64,000 bases of DNA from Clostridiales bacterium (GCA_019422525.1 JAHZDE010000008.1:85680-149679); one strand, 5' to 3'; positions 34,632-45,079 are shown, numbered from the stretch's first letter. Numbers and translations: made by a program. Notes: a model not told the origin generated them from the sequence alone.

Positions 34632-35228
34632 ATGGTAACAACTGGTTTTTCGAAGCCCTATGTGGCGAAATATGCCAATGAAAGCAGCACGGTTACTTAT
34701 TCCGAGGGTATGCCTCTGGCAAGGGGCGTGAGCTTGAGCCTTGAAGTGGAAGCGGCGGACGACAACAATTTTTACGCAGACAATGTGGTCTCGGAAACTG
34801 AAAGCGGTAAATTTGTCAGCGGCTCCGCAACCATCACGGTTGACGGCCTTTCTAATGATGCCGCAACACTGATTTTTGGCTTGCCGGAGCCCGAAGAAGT
34901 ACAGGTGAGTGAATCTTCGGTACAAATGCAGGGGTACGGGGAATCGCTTGACCCTCCCTATGTAGGGTATGGCTGCGTAAAACGTACCCAGCACAATGGA
35001 AAAGTGGAGTACTGGCCGGTAATTCTGCCCAAAATCAAATTTGCAGTACCGTCGGAAGAAATGGCCACCCAGGAAGACAGTATTGAGTGGCAGACCCAGG
35101 AGCTTTCCGCCACCATTGAGCGGGATGATACCACGGCCAGAAACTGGAAACGGGTATCTGCCACCGGTTTTCCGTCTGAAGCAGAAGCTTATGCGGTGAT
35201 AACTTCCATTCTTGGTCCGAAAGCGTAA
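34632..35228 (+). CDS. Major tail tube protein (phi13-like)
   Basis: 198 aa, beta-rich: GFSKPYVAKYANESSTVTYS at the start, SGSATITVDGLSNDAATLIF in the middle. Matches phi13/TP901-type tail tube proteins. Polymerises around the tape measure. Confidence 0.88.
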   Translation: MVTTGFSKPYVAKYANESSTVTYSEGMPLARGVSLSLEVEAADDNNFYADNVVSETESGKFVSGSATITVDGLSNDAATLIFGLPEPEEVQVSESSVQMQGYGESLDPPYVGYGCVKRTQHNGKVEYWPVILPKIKFAVPSEEMATQEDSIEWQTQELSATIERDDTTARNWKRVSATGFPSEAEAYAVITSILGPKA

Positions 35229-35241
35229 AGGAGAATGTTTC

Positions 35242-35625
35242 ATGGTCTATGAGTTGATGGTTGATGGAAAGAAATACCCGCTGGAAATGACCGTGGAGGC
35301 TTATCTGGATATTTGCGAGCTTTGCCCGGAAGGGAATTTTTCCCGGCTGCGGGATATCAATGATCTTCCTCAACGGGAAAGAATCGAAATTTCTGCCAAA
35401 ATGCTGGAAGCACTCAGCCGGGGCGCTGAAAACAGCCGCGCTGTCCGGAAACCGGGATATCAGCCCAACCCAATTACGGCAACTCAGGTGCTGGCGCTAC
35501 CGCTGGAAGAGTTTTTCAAAATCTATAGCGGCATGTTCGAGATTATCGGAAAAGCCTCCGGAAAACCCACAGTAGAAACCGCTCAAAAAAAAACAGAAAG
35601 AAAAAAAGCAAAGGAATCAAGCTGA
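35242..35625 (+). CDS. Tail assembly chaperone G
   Basis: 127 aa from ATG 35242 (AAAGGAG upstream), ending in the Lys-rich run AQKKTERKKAKESS. Its position between tail tube and tape measure is that of the G chaperone. Runs of A at 35585-35593 and 35601-35607 near the 3' end are suitable slippery sites for making a longer GT product. Confidence 0.85.
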   Translation: MVYELMVDGKKYPLEMTVEAYLDICELCPEGNFSRLRDINDLPQRERIEISAKMLEALSRGAENSRAVRKPGYQPNPITATQVLALPLEEFFKIYSGMFEIIGKASGKPTVETAQKKTERKKAKESS

Positions 35626-35798
35626 ATCGGGCTTGGTTCCTTTTTTACGGCCGGCTTTTAAATATGGATGAGCGGGAAATCATGACAACCCCTTATATGG
35701 AGATGTGCGATATGATTTCCTGCTATGCCATCTATAACGGCGCAGAGCCAAAAGCTTCAAAAATCGGCACAGATGATGCACTGGCGAATGTGAGGTGA
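35608..35798 (+). CDS. T extension of the tail assembly chaperone (-1 frameshift)
   Basis: This is in the -1 frame relative to G. After A_AAA_AAA (35601-35607) the shifted frame reads on as SKGIKLNRAWFLFYGRLLNM, then DEREIMTTPYMEMCDMISCY, and stops at 35798, 4 bp before the tape measure ATG. There is no ribosome site for separate initiation at the internal ATG 35664. The arrangement G plus -1 T before tape measure is general in siphophages. Confidence 0.75.
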
Positions 35799-35802
35799 CA
35801 GC

Positions 35803-38800
35803 ATGGCAGTGAATATCGGCCCAAAAATCGGAATTGACGGGGAAGCGCAGTTTCGGAAGGAATTGAGCAATATTATCCAGCAGGCGAAAACACTGGAAAG
35901 TGAAATGAAGGCTGTTACTTCCCAGTTTGATGCCAATGATAACAGTCAGGAAAAGCTTTCCGCTCAGTCGGAAATTCTGACAAAACAGCTGGAATTGCAG
36001 CAAAAGCGGGTTGAAATGCTGGAAAAGGGTGTAAAAGCGGCAACTGACCAGTTTGGTGACGCGGATTCCCGTACCCAGAAGTGGAAACAGGCACTTTATG
36101 AAGCCCAGACCCAGATGAACAACGCCAAAAAGTCAGCGGATAATCTGGAAGATGGTGTGGACGATGCCGGACAAGCCATGCAGGATGCCAAAGACGATGC
36201 CTTTTCTTTTGGCGATGCTTTGAAAGCCAACCTGACCGCTGGTGCAATTATCGAAGGTGTGAAGAGCATTGCCGGAGCAATCGACGGAATCGCCGAGGAA
36301 ACAGCTGAGTACCGAAAAATCATGGCCAGCTTGGAAACTTCCAGCCAGGACGCAGGGTATACCGCAGAAGAAACAGCCCAATCATACGAAAAGTTGTTCG
36401 GCGTGTTGGGTGACGATCAATCCTCTGCTACCACGGTGGCAAATTTGCAGGCTGTTGGGCTTGAACAGGAAAAGTTGACTCAGATTACCGACGGCGCTAT
36501 CGGCGCTTGGGCAAAGTATGGAGACAGTATCCCTATTGACGGATTGGCAGAGGGTATCAACGAGACAATTCGCTGCGGCACTGTCACTGGGACCTTTGCC
36601 GATGTGTTGAATTGGGCAGCAGAAGAAGGGGAGACGTTTGGCGTTAAGTTAAAAGACAACGTCAAATTTACCGAGCTCACGGATGAGGAGTTATCCCAGC
36701 TTACGGATACTCAAAAAGCGCAGTACGAGGCGACTAAAAAGCAGTATGAAGAAACCGAAGAATGGAATCAATCGGTCGAAGACGCGACAACTGCCGAGGA
36801 TTATTTCAATTTGGCTTTGCAGGATTGCTCTGATAGTACAGAACGGGCCAACAAAGTACTGGAACTTTTTGAAAAAAAGGGCCTCACAAAAGTGGGAAAA
36901 GCCTGGCAGAAAAACAATGAAGATCTGATTGACGCCAATAAAAGCACTCTGGACTACAAAGATAACATGGCGGAGCTGGCTGAACGCCTTACGCCAGTGA
37001 CAAGTTCTATACAAGATGGAATCAATGGAATTTTTGAAAAGTCGCTGCAGCTAACGGAAAATGTAGACTTTTCCGGCGTGGGAGATGCAATCGAGGGAGG
37101 ATTTTCTTATCTGATTGATAATGTGGTTCCTGCCGTTTTTGACTTCGTTAATTTTATTATCGAGAATAAAGAAATTGTAATCGGAGCTATTACTGGCGTT
37201 GGCGCTGCTTTAGCCGGTATGAAGGCGGCAGAAATTATCACAGATATTTTTAATGCAATAAAAGCGAATCCTATCGGAATTGCGTTAAGTGCAGTGGCTC
37301 TGCTGGTAGGCGCATTAGAAGGCTACATTTCCTCTCTGGAAAATGTGGGCGAAGCGGAAAAAATCCATAATGAGCTATTGGAAGAAACCCGGGCCAAAAA
37401 TGATGAAGCTCGTGAATCATATCTGCAGGTTACCGAAGCGGCAGAAGAAAAAGCAACAAAAGACCTTGCAGAAATTCAGAATGTGCAGAATTTGTATGGG
37501 CAGCTTCAAAACCTGGTGGATGCCAATGGAAAAGTGAAAGACGCCAACAAAGCTCGGGTTGATTTTATCCTGGGTGAGCTCAATGAAGCGCTGGGAACGG
37601 AGTATCAGTTGACCGACAACCAGATTCAGAAATACGGCGAAATGAAGCAGTCGGTAATGGATTTGATTGAAGCCAGAAAACTGGAAATTCTTATGGAACA
37701 GGCGGAAACCGGATACGAGGAAGCTCTGACCAATAAAGCAGCTGCTGATGCTGCTTATGCTGAGAATTATCGTGCTGTTCAAGAACAAAAAGAACAGTAC
37801 GGAAAGGTATATGACGAATGGTTAGACTTGATGGCGGAAAAAGAAGCGGCTCGTGCTGCGGGATATGAGACTATTTGGCAACAGGAAAATATTACCAGAG
37901 CAACCGAACTGGATGCCAGAGTGAGAAAAGAAAAAGAAGCGTTAGACCAAGAACAAGCTCAGTTGGATCAATCTAAAGCAGATAAAGAAAGATATTACCA
38001 AGCCATTACCCGGTACGAAGATGCGCAGGTTTTAGCTTCGGAAGGCAATACAAGAGAAGCGGTTGAATTACTTTCCCAGCAAAACGATGCATTTAAAACT
38101 GCAAAGTCAGTTGCCGGCAAATCTGCAAAAGAACAGAAAGAAGAGCTGCAAGACCAATATGCGCAGGCGCTCCTGAATTTGGAGCAATATGCAAGAGAAT
38201 ACAAAAAAGGAACCGAAGGATATACAAAGGAGACACTGGATTTATATAAGGAACATGCCGAAGATGCAAAAACAGAAATGGAAAAAGTAGGCGGTGCTGT
38301 TGTAGATGGTACGACTACAGGTATCAATGGGAGAGAGTGGAAACTGCAGGATACCATTGACAGCCTTTTTGACTTGGTTCCCCAATGGGCAAAGGATGTT
38401 CTGGGAATAAAATCTCCCTCGCGGGTTTTCCGTGAAATCGGTGAGTATTCCGGCGAGGGATATGAACTGGGGTTTATAGAGCGTATTAAATCTGCCAACC
38501 GGAAAATCGAGAACGCAATCACAAAAGGCATTGATGCAGTGAGCGGAACGGTATCTGCCGGTATTGATTTCTCTGTTGGGGATACCGCCTATTCTAATGC
38601 TATGATGCAGCTTCAAGCGCAGCAGGAATATGGTGCAGCGGTGATGGAGTTTGCTGCACAAAAATCCCCGGCAGCGTCTCAAATGTCCAATTCTCGCTCC
38701 ATCAACTACAACGGCGGCATCAATATCAGCGTACAGGCTGCGCCTGGAATGGATATCAATGCGCTGGTATCTGAAATTGAGCGCAGATTGGCAACGGCTA

Positions 38801-38826
38801 CTGCAAGAAGGGAGGCGGTATGGTGA
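35803..38826 (+). CDS. Tail tape measure protein
   Basis: 1007 aa. Starts MAVNIGPKIGIDGEAQFRKE; long coiled coils; hydrophobic stretches near 455-510 (IGAITGVGAALAGMKAAEII; IGIALSAVALLVGALEGYI); C-terminal VPQWAKDVLGIKSPSRVFRE typical of tape measures. Sets tail length, here about 150 nm by the usual 1.5 angstrom per residue. Confidence 0.95.
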   Translation: MAVNIGPKIGIDGEAQFRKELSNIIQQAKTLESEMKAVTSQFDANDNSQEKLSAQSEILTKQLELQQKRVEMLEKGVKAATDQFGDADSRTQKWKQALYEAQTQMNNAKKSADNLEDGVDDAGQAMQDAKDDAFSFGDALKANLTAGAIIEGVKSIAGAIDGIAEETAEYRKIMASLETSSQDAGYTAEETAQSYEKLFGVLGDDQSSATTVANLQAVGLEQEKLTQITDGAIGAWAKYGDSIPIDGLAEGINETIRCGTVTGTFADVLNWAAEEGETFGVKLKDNVKFTELTDEELSQLTDTQKAQYEATKKQYEETEEWNQSVEDATTAEDYFNLALQDCSDSTERANKVLELFEKKGLTKVGKAWQKNNEDLIDANKSTLDYKDNMAELAERLTPVTSSIQDGINGIFEKSLQLTENVDFSGVGDAIEGGFSYLIDNVVPAVFDFVNFIIENKEIVIGAITGVGAALAGMKAAEIITDIFNAIKANPIGIALSAVALLVGALEGYISSLENVGEAEKIHNELLEETRAKNDEARESYLQVTEAAEEKATKDLAEIQNVQNLYGQLQNLVDANGKVKDANKARVDFILGELNEALGTEYQLTDNQIQKYGEMKQSVMDLIEARKLEILMEQAETGYEEALTNKAAADAAYAENYRAVQEQKEQYGKVYDEWLDLMAEKEAARAAGYETIWQQENITRATELDARVRKEKEALDQEQAQLDQSKADKERYYQAITRYEDAQVLASEGNTREAVELLSQQNDAFKTAKSVAGKSAKEQKEELQDQYAQALLNLEQYAREYKKGTEGYTKETLDLYKEHAEDAKTEMEKVGGAVVDGTTTGINGREWKLQDTIDSLFDLVPQWAKDVLGIKSPSRVFREIGEYSGEGYELGFIERIKSANRKIENAITKGIDAVSGTVSAGIDFSVGDTAYSNAMMQLQAQQEYGAAVMEFAAQKSPAASQMSNSRSINYNGGINISVQAAPGMDINALVSEIERRLATATARREAVW

Positions 38827-39533
38827 GCTATTTTATTTACAACGGGAAAAGTTCTTCGGAATTTAACATTGGAGTTGAACAGTGCCGGTCTTATCCTTCG
38901 GCTGCCCGCTCTATAGAGCGCCAAACAGTTCCCGGAAGAGTGGGGGAATTGCTGCGGGATACCGGTACATATACCAATGTGACGCAGCCTTACGAAATCT
39001 ATTTCAATGGCAAAGTGGACGGAATGACGGCTGCTGCATCCAAAATTGTTCAATGGCTCATGTCCGACTGGGGATATTGCCGGCTGGAAGACAGCTATGA
39101 GCCGGACTGCTACCGGCTGGCCAGCTATGCAGGGCCTTTTGATGCGGAAAACTGGATGAATCTCTATGGCCGGGCAACCATTGAATTTGATTGTATGCCG
39201 CAGCGTTGGCTAAAATCCGGCGAAACGCCTGTGAGTATTACAAGTGGACAAAATTTGCAAAATAACTGGCAGCCTGCGCTTCCTATGATTCAAGTTACCG
39301 GTATCGGAGATGGAGAGCTGACAGTGGGCAGCAGTACCATAACCATAACCGGTATGGATGGCAGTTTGACTATCGACAGCGACACGCAAAACGCCTATGA
39401 CGGCACAACCAATAAAAACAGTATTATCACCGTGTCTGGCGGCTTTCCTGTGCTGACAATTGGGGAAACCGTCGTATCATGGAGCGGAGAAATTACCGCT
39501 GTGCAGATTACACCAAGGTGGTGGCGCTTATGA
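38820..39533 (+). CDS. Distal tail protein (Dit)
   Basis: 237 aa. YFIYNGKSSSEFNIGVEQCR at the start, GRATIEFDCMPQRWLKSGE in the middle, then a jelly-roll-like C-terminal half. Forms the hub at the tail tip. Starts inside the end of the tape measure gene. Confidence 0.88.
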   Translation: MVSYFIYNGKSSSEFNIGVEQCRSYPSAARSIERQTVPGRVGELLRDTGTYTNVTQPYEIYFNGKVDGMTAAASKIVQWLMSDWGYCRLEDSYEPDCYRLASYAGPFDAENWMNLYGRATIEFDCMPQRWLKSGETPVSITSGQNLQNNWQPALPMIQVTGIGDGELTVGSSTITITGMDGSLTIDSDTQNAYDGTTNKNSIITVSGGFPVLTIGETVVSWSGEITAVQITPRWWRL

Positions 39534-41473
39534 TTCCGGTTTTGTTCCCCAGCACAGCCACGGAATTTAAAACACAGGGGCTGGGAGTGCTGACGGACTG
39601 TATCAGCTGCCAGGTAACGGAGGAGAGAAATGGAGCTTATGAGCTGGAAATGCAGTATCCGGTTTCGGGTGTACATTACGCCGAAATTGAAACCCGCTGT
39701 ATTGTCCTTGCAATTCCTTCCCCTTATCGACTGTCCCAGCCGTTTCGAATTTACCGGGTTACCAGCCCACTCAATGGAGTGGTAACGATATATGCTCAGC
39801 ATATCAGTTATGATTTGTCAGGAGTTCCTCTCAATCCCTTTACCGCTTCCAGCGCCGGAGAGACAATGGTCAAACTGCAAAGTCAGGCAGCGATTGCAAG
39901 CCCCTTTCGATTTTTCACAGATAAAAGCGTAGTAGCCCCCTTTTCCGTTTCGGTACCATCTTCCACCCGCTCTGTACTGGGCGGGCAGGAAGGCAGCGTG
40001 CTGGATGTGTATCGTGGGGAATACGAGTGGGACGGCTTCGATGTGTGGCTGCACACCAACCGGGGCCGGGATAACGGAGTGACGATTCGATATGGGAAAA
40101 ACCTGACGGACGTGGAGCAGGATCGGGACGACAGCAATGTCAGGACAGGTATCATGCCTTATTGGGTAGGAGATGATGGGACAATTGTACAATCCGACCC
40201 TGCCATTGTACCGGCGCCGGGCTCTTATGATTTTGAGCGGGTAGTACCGGTAGACTTTTCCAGCGATTTTGAAACACAGCCCACGCCACAGCAGCTGACA
40301 CAGCGGGGGCAGACCTATGTAGAAGCAAACGCTATCAGTAGCCCCAAAGTAAGCATCACGGCCAGCTTTGTCAGGTTGGATCAGTATGAACCGTATACCA
40401 ATCTGGCACTGCTTGAAAAGTGCGATTTGTGCGATACAGTCACCATTCAATATGAGAATTTGGGAATCAATGCAAAAGCCCAGATTATCAAAATCACCAC
40501 TGACTGTCTGCTGGAAAAGTATATCAGTGTGGAAATCGGAGATGCAAAAAGCACGATTTCTGACACGATTGCCGATCAGCAGCAGGAAATCCAACAAAAA
40601 CCCAGTGCCAGCCAGATGGAGAACATTGCCGGGCAAATCATTTCCAGCATTCTGGGAGCAAAAGGCGGAACGGTTCGTTTTCTGGATACCAACGGAGACG
40701 GAGAACCGGACACCCTTTACATCGCCGACAACGCTGATCCGGCACAGGCCAAAAAGGTGTGGCGTTTTAACTATGAGGGGTGGGGCGCCAGCGAAAATGG
40801 GTACAACGGGCCCTATGAAATCGCAGCTACGCTGGAAGAGGGGTTCAACGCAGCTTTCATTACGGTTGGAATTTTGACCGCCAATCTGATTCAGGCGGGG
40901 ATTCTGAAAACTGCGGATGGAGAAACCTTTTTTCTGGATTTGGATTCCGGTGTGCTGCGAATGAATGCCACAGAATTTACGATTTACGGTACTACCGTGG
41001 AGGAAATTGCTCAGGATGCATCCGCACAAGCACAGCAAGTGGCGGCCGATGCCCTGAATGAATACGCATCTCAAAATAATCAAGAACTGGAAAGTTTACA
41101 AAATCAGATTTCCCAGACCGGCGAAGATTTACAGGCTCAGATTACAGATACTGGTAATCAGCTGCAGCAGGGAATTGATAAAAACAGCGATGATTTGGAC
41201 GAATATAAAAATCTGGTAGGAGCCTATCTGCAATTTTCCGAAACCGGCCTTACCATAGGACGAAAAGGCAGCCCTTTCACAGCAGTACTGGACGACCAGA
41301 AACTGTCCTTTCAGCAAGACGGCACCGAAGTCGCCCATATCAGCAATAACAAGCTGTATATCACCAACGCCGAGGTGCTGGACCGCTTTACCGTGGGCAA
41401 TCCGGCCAGCGGCTTTTTTGACTGGATTCCCCGGGCAAACGGCAATCTTGGCATGAAATGGAGGCAAGGCTAA
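39530..41473 (+). CDS. Tail-associated lysin/baseplate hub (Tal)
   Basis: 647 aa from ATG 39530 in an ATGA overlap. N-terminal gp27-like hub domain (ISCQVTEERNGAYELEMQYP is diagnostic), then an endopeptidase-tail region, a predicted coiled coil (about 500-565, NNQELESLQNQISQTGEDLQ), and a fibre-like C-terminus. Confidence 0.88.
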   Translation: MIPVLFPSTATEFKTQGLGVLTDCISCQVTEERNGAYELEMQYPVSGVHYAEIETRCIVLAIPSPYRLSQPFRIYRVTSPLNGVVTIYAQHISYDLSGVPLNPFTASSAGETMVKLQSQAAIASPFRFFTDKSVVAPFSVSVPSSTRSVLGGQEGSVLDVYRGEYEWDGFDVWLHTNRGRDNGVTIRYGKNLTDVEQDRDDSNVRTGIMPYWVGDDGTIVQSDPAIVPAPGSYDFERVVPVDFSSDFETQPTPQQLTQRGQTYVEANAISSPKVSITASFVRLDQYEPYTNLALLEKCDLCDTVTIQYENLGINAKAQIIKITTDCLLEKYISVEIGDAKSTISDTIADQQQEIQQKPSASQMENIAGQIISSILGAKGGTVRFLDTNGDGEPDTLYIADNADPAQAKKVWRFNYEGWGASENGYNGPYEIAATLEEGFNAAFITVGILTANLIQAGILKTADGETFFLDLDSGVLRMNATEFTIYGTTVEEIAQDASAQAQQVAADALNEYASQNNQELESLQNQISQTGEDLQAQITDTGNQLQQGIDKNSDDLDEYKNLVGAYLQFSETGLTIGRKGSPFTAVLDDQKLSFQQDGTEVAHISNNKLYITNAEVLDRFTVGNPASGFFDWIPRANGNLGMKWRQG

Positions 41474-43242
41474 TGGCAGAAATCATCAAAAATTACAGCA
41501 ACGGCTCTGCTATTAAAATCGTATATTCCTACACCCAGAATGTAGACAAAAACCAGAGCACCGTCACCATGACCCTGTATGTCCATCGTGACAGCTATGG
41601 CCCATCCTATAATTCCCACTGTAATTCCTACATGCAGCTGGACGGCAGCACAGTCATGAGCTATGACGGCAGCTTTAACATCGGCACCAGCTGGGTGAAA
41701 ATCGGCTCCACCGTGAGCAAAACCGTCACCCACAGCGCCGACGGTACCAAAACCATCACCCTGAAAGGCTTCTTTGATTCTCAGGGCCTTACCAGCAAAC
41801 TCGACGACCTGACGGTTTCCGGCAATGTCACCCTGAAAACAATCCCCCGGGCCAGCAGCTTCACCCTGTCTGCCAGTACGGTAACCGCTGGCAGTACCAA
41901 TATGACAGTGAATATCTCCCGGGCATCCTCCAGCTTTACCCATACGGTACAGTGGAAGCTGGGAAGTCACAGCAAAAGTACTTCCAGTGTGGCTACTTCG
42001 GCCTCCTACACCATCCCGGAGAGCTGGCTGGACGCCATCCCCAATAGTACCAGCGGAACCGGTACTGTCACCGTTACCACCTATAACGGCAGTACCAAAA
42101 TCGGCAGCACCAGTAAAAACTTCACCGTCAAGGCGGATTCCGATGTCGTGCCCAGTTTTACCGGCATTACTTTCACACCGGTAAATGGCGACGTGCCGGA
42201 AGAATGGGGGCTGTATGTTCGGACAAAGAGCAAAGTCACCGCCAAGATTACCGGCGCAGCGGGCGTGTACGGCAGTACCATCAAGAGCTACAGCATTTCC
42301 GGCGACGGGTATTCGGGGACAACCGACAGCCTGACTACCGGGTTTCTCAACACTGCCGGGACTGTTACCTTTACCGCGAAAGTCACGGACAGCCGCGGCA
42401 GAACGGCCACCAAAACAGCCAGTATCACCGTCACCGACTATGCGCCGCCGGTGCTGTCAAACGTGGCAGGGTTCCGGTGCGACCCAAGCGGAAAGGCCCA
42501 GGACGACGGCAGTTATATTTCTCTCACGGCCGATTTCTCCGGCTCTGCTTTAGATGGGAAAAACCCCATTACCGGTGAGTACCGCTATATGGCCGAGGGT
42601 GGGGACTGGTCACAATATGAACCCCTGACCGCAGGACAGGCCGCCGTGTTCTATGCCACCGGCGACGCTACCTTTACCGTGCAGGTGCAGGTGAGCGACA
42701 CCTTTACTTCCTTTACTCAGGACATCGTGGTCAACTCCACCCGATTCATTATGGACTTTAAGGCTGGAGGAACCGGTATCGCCTTCGGCAAGGCGGCAGA
42801 ATATGATGACTTGCTGGATGTCCAGTGGAACACCCATCTGCGGGGCGGTTTGGTGGTGGATGAAGAAGCTGATTTTCGAGGCGGTGTCCTGCTGCCTCAG
42901 TGGACGTCTCTTACTTTGGAAAACGGCGCTACCCCGGCCACCTTGGGCACTCGTCCTGTACCAAGTTATCGGAAAATCGGGGCCCGTGTGTATGTGGAGG
43001 GCAGTGTGTCTTTGGCTATTCCCGAAAGCGGTTCCATAAGAATTGCCACGTTGCCAGAAGATTGTAAGCCCAAGCAAAACACCTACAAGCTGGTTCCTTG
43101 TTCCAGTTACAGAGTAGCCCGTATTTTTGTAAATTCTTCCGGGCAGCTCTGCGTGGAGTGGATTTTTAATCTTACGGATGGAAGTCGCTATAGTGGAAAT
43201 ATCAGTTGGATTCAAATGGACATTTCCTATTTTGTGGACTGA
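41473..43242 (+). CDS. Phage minor structural protein (DUF859-like), probable receptor binding
   Basis: 589 aa from ATG 41473, whose A is the last base of the previous stop. Rich in Ser, Thr and Gly with repeated Ig-like beta segments (GSTNMTVNISRASSSFTHTV; KVTDSRGRTATKTASITVTD). The region MDFKAGGTGIAFGKAAEYDD is characteristic of DUF859-type siphophage baseplate proteins. The last 120 residues are a separate beta domain, the likely adhesin tip. Confidence 0.8.
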   Translation: MAEIIKNYSNGSAIKIVYSYTQNVDKNQSTVTMTLYVHRDSYGPSYNSHCNSYMQLDGSTVMSYDGSFNIGTSWVKIGSTVSKTVTHSADGTKTITLKGFFDSQGLTSKLDDLTVSGNVTLKTIPRASSFTLSASTVTAGSTNMTVNISRASSSFTHTVQWKLGSHSKSTSSVATSASYTIPESWLDAIPNSTSGTGTVTVTTYNGSTKIGSTSKNFTVKADSDVVPSFTGITFTPVNGDVPEEWGLYVRTKSKVTAKITGAAGVYGSTIKSYSISGDGYSGTTDSLTTGFLNTAGTVTFTAKVTDSRGRTATKTASITVTDYAPPVLSNVAGFRCDPSGKAQDDGSYISLTADFSGSALDGKNPITGEYRYMAEGGDWSQYEPLTAGQAAVFYATGDATFTVQVQVSDTFTSFTQDIVVNSTRFIMDFKAGGTGIAFGKAAEYDDLLDVQWNTHLRGGLVVDEEADFRGGVLLPQWTSLTLENGATPATLGTRPVPSYRKIGARVYVEGSVSLAIPESGSIRIATLPEDCKPKQNTYKLVPCSSYRVARIFVNSSGQLCVEWIFNLTDGSRYSGNISWIQMDISYFVD

Positions 43243-43341
43243 ATCTTACATAAAGGTTTGATATTTCATAGCATTAGAACAGAAAACCAGAATCTAACAG
43301 CTGGAAAAACAGCTGGACAAGATACAGAAAGGATGATTCAA

Positions 43342-44550
43342 ATGGCAAACAAAACAGCGGCGGGGCTTGTACAGCACGTGAAACAGTGTTTGAAAGATGA
43401 ATGGGGTTATGTATACGGCGCCATTGGTCAGACCTGCACGGAAAGTTTGCTGGACCAGTGCGCGGCCAGATACCCGGACAATCATCTGGCAGGCGGCCCC
43501 ATGCGGAAAGTTGGCGAGAAGTGGTTGGGACGCAAAGTTGCGGACTGTTCCGGTATTGTAAAAGCCTATCTCATGAGCGATTATACCGGCGGCCCGATTA
43601 AGTACAATGCAAAATATGACACGGCGGTGCATTACAACAGTGCAAAAGAAAAAGGCCCCATTGGCACTATGCCCGATATTCCCGGTATTATCGTGTATAT
43701 GCCCGGCCACGTGGGCGTGTATATCGGCAATGGGGAGGTTATTGAGAGCGCTGGCACCCTGTATGGTGTGAAGAAATCCACGGTGAAGAAATCCTATGTC
43801 AGCGGCCCGTGGACCCACTGGTACAAATGCCCTTATATCGAGTATCCCGGAGAGCTGGAGCAGCCGGACGGTGGAGACAACCCTGATACACAAGAAAAGC
43901 CGGTAGCTCCATCAGAAATCAAGGTGGGCAGTACTGTAAAAATCAAGGCAGGCGCAAAGTATACCAACGGCGTCAAAGTACCCGACAGTGTGATAGGGAA
44001 CGTTTACACCGTTCAGCAACTAAGCGACTCCAAAGCCCTGCTGAAAGAGATTGTTAGCTGGGTGGAGACGAAGTATCTGGTGGTATCTGGCGAAATAGAG
44101 TCTGACAAGGAAGATTCAGCGTCTACTGATGTAGATGTCGAGTATCGTGTACGTGCTGGAGGCACTTGGTATCCAAGTATAAAGAATCTGGACAATTACG
44201 CAGGGAAAACCGGTGTGCCCATCACCGACGTGGCGATTAAGGTATCTGAGGGGAAAATCAAGTACCGTGTGCATGTGAAGGGCGGAGAGTGGCTGCCCAC
44301 CGTTACCGGCTGCGACATCAGCGACGCCAAAAATGGCTATGCCGGGGACAAGAAGCCCATCGATGCCATTGAAGTATATTACTACACCCCTGACGGTGTC
44401 CAGCCATATAAGAAGGCAAAATACCGCGTCAGCCCGCTGGGCGGCAATTATTGGCCGTGGCAGTACGATAACGAAAAGGACGACAGCCAGGACGGCTATG
44501 CCGGCAGCTTTGGCCAAGCAATTGACAGGTTTCAGATTGTGATTGTGTGA
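43342..44550 (+). CDS. Endolysin, NlpC/P60-type amidase or peptidase
   Basis: 402 aa from ATG 43342 (GAAAGGAT eight bases upstream; an earlier ATG at 43258 has no site). Catalytic Cys in VADCSGIVKAYL, His in MPGHVGVYIGNG, and a third polar residue further on. A linker and an SH3-like segment (KVGSTVKIKAGAKYTNG) follow. Two related C-terminal repeats (VEYRVRAGGTWYPSIKNLDN and IKYRVHVKGGEWLPTVTGCD, with a third partial YRVSPLGGNYWPW) probably bind the cell wall. Confidence 0.9.
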   Translation: MANKTAAGLVQHVKQCLKDEWGYVYGAIGQTCTESLLDQCAARYPDNHLAGGPMRKVGEKWLGRKVADCSGIVKAYLMSDYTGGPIKYNAKYDTAVHYNSAKEKGPIGTMPDIPGIIVYMPGHVGVYIGNGEVIESAGTLYGVKKSTVKKSYVSGPWTHWYKCPYIEYPGELEQPDGGDNPDTQEKPVAPSEIKVGSTVKIKAGAKYTNGVKVPDSVIGNVYTVQQLSDSKALLKEIVSWVETKYLVVSGEIESDKEDSASTDVDVEYRVRAGGTWYPSIKNLDNYAGKTGVPITDVAIKVSEGKIKYRVHVKGGEWLPTVTGCDISDAKNGYAGDKKPIDAIEVYYYTPDGVQPYKKAKYRVSPLGGNYWPWQYDNEKDDSQDGYAGSFGQAIDRFQIVIV

Positions 44551-44560
44551 GGTACCGCCC

Positions 44561-44794
44561 ATGCCTGTGGAAGTAATCGTTGCAGCCATGTCCCTGTGCG
44601 GAACCGCACTGGGCAGCCTGGCCGGAATTTTAACGTCCAGCCGCCTGACCTCTTACCGCATCGGCAAACTGGAAGAGAAAGTGAATAAGCACAACAACCT
44701 GATTGAACGTATGGTAGCCGTGGAGCAATCCACGAAGTCTGCCCATCACCGCATCGATGAAATCAGAGAGGAGATTGAAAATCATGAAAATTAA
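44561..44794 (+). CDS. Small membrane protein of the lysis module (XhlA-like)
   Basis: 77 aa. One N-terminal hydrophobic segment (IVAAMSLCGTALGSLAGIL) and a C-terminal amphipathic helix (KLEEKVNKHNNLIERMVAVE). The reverse domain order of XhlA is common in phage holin partners. Confidence 0.75.
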   Translation: MPVEVIVAAMSLCGTALGSLAGILTSSRLTSYRIGKLEEKVNKHNNLIERMVAVEQSTKSAHHRIDEIREEIENHEN

Positions 44795-45065
44795 CTGGTC
44801 TGTCCGACTGAAAAACAAAACCTTCTGGCTCACAGCCATCCCGGCGCTGCTTTTGCTTGGCAGCCAGGTGCTGGCGCTGTTCGGAATCAGCTGGGATTAT
44901 ACTCCTTTGGCCCAGCAGCTTTCCGCTATCTGCGGCACCGTGTTCGGCCTGCTGGCTTTGCTGGGCGTAGTCAATGACCCCACCACTACCGGAGTTTCCG
45001 ACAGTACACAGGCACTGACTTACCAGAATCCCAAAAAGAATTATGTGGAACTGACAAAGAAATAA
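44784..45065 (+). CDS. Holin, phi LC3 family
   Basis: 93 aa from ATG 44784, overlapping the previous gene. MKINWSVRLKNKTFWLTAIP and GTVFGLLALLGVVNDPTT are family marks. Two hydrophobic segments. Permeabilises the membrane for the endolysin. The holin lies after, not before, the endolysin. Confidence 0.92.
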   Translation: MKINWSVRLKNKTFWLTAIPALLLLGSQVLALFGISWDYTPLAQQLSAICGTVFGLLALLGVVNDPTTTGVSDSTQALTYQNPKKNYVELTKK

Positions 45066-45079
45066 CCCACAAATGTACG

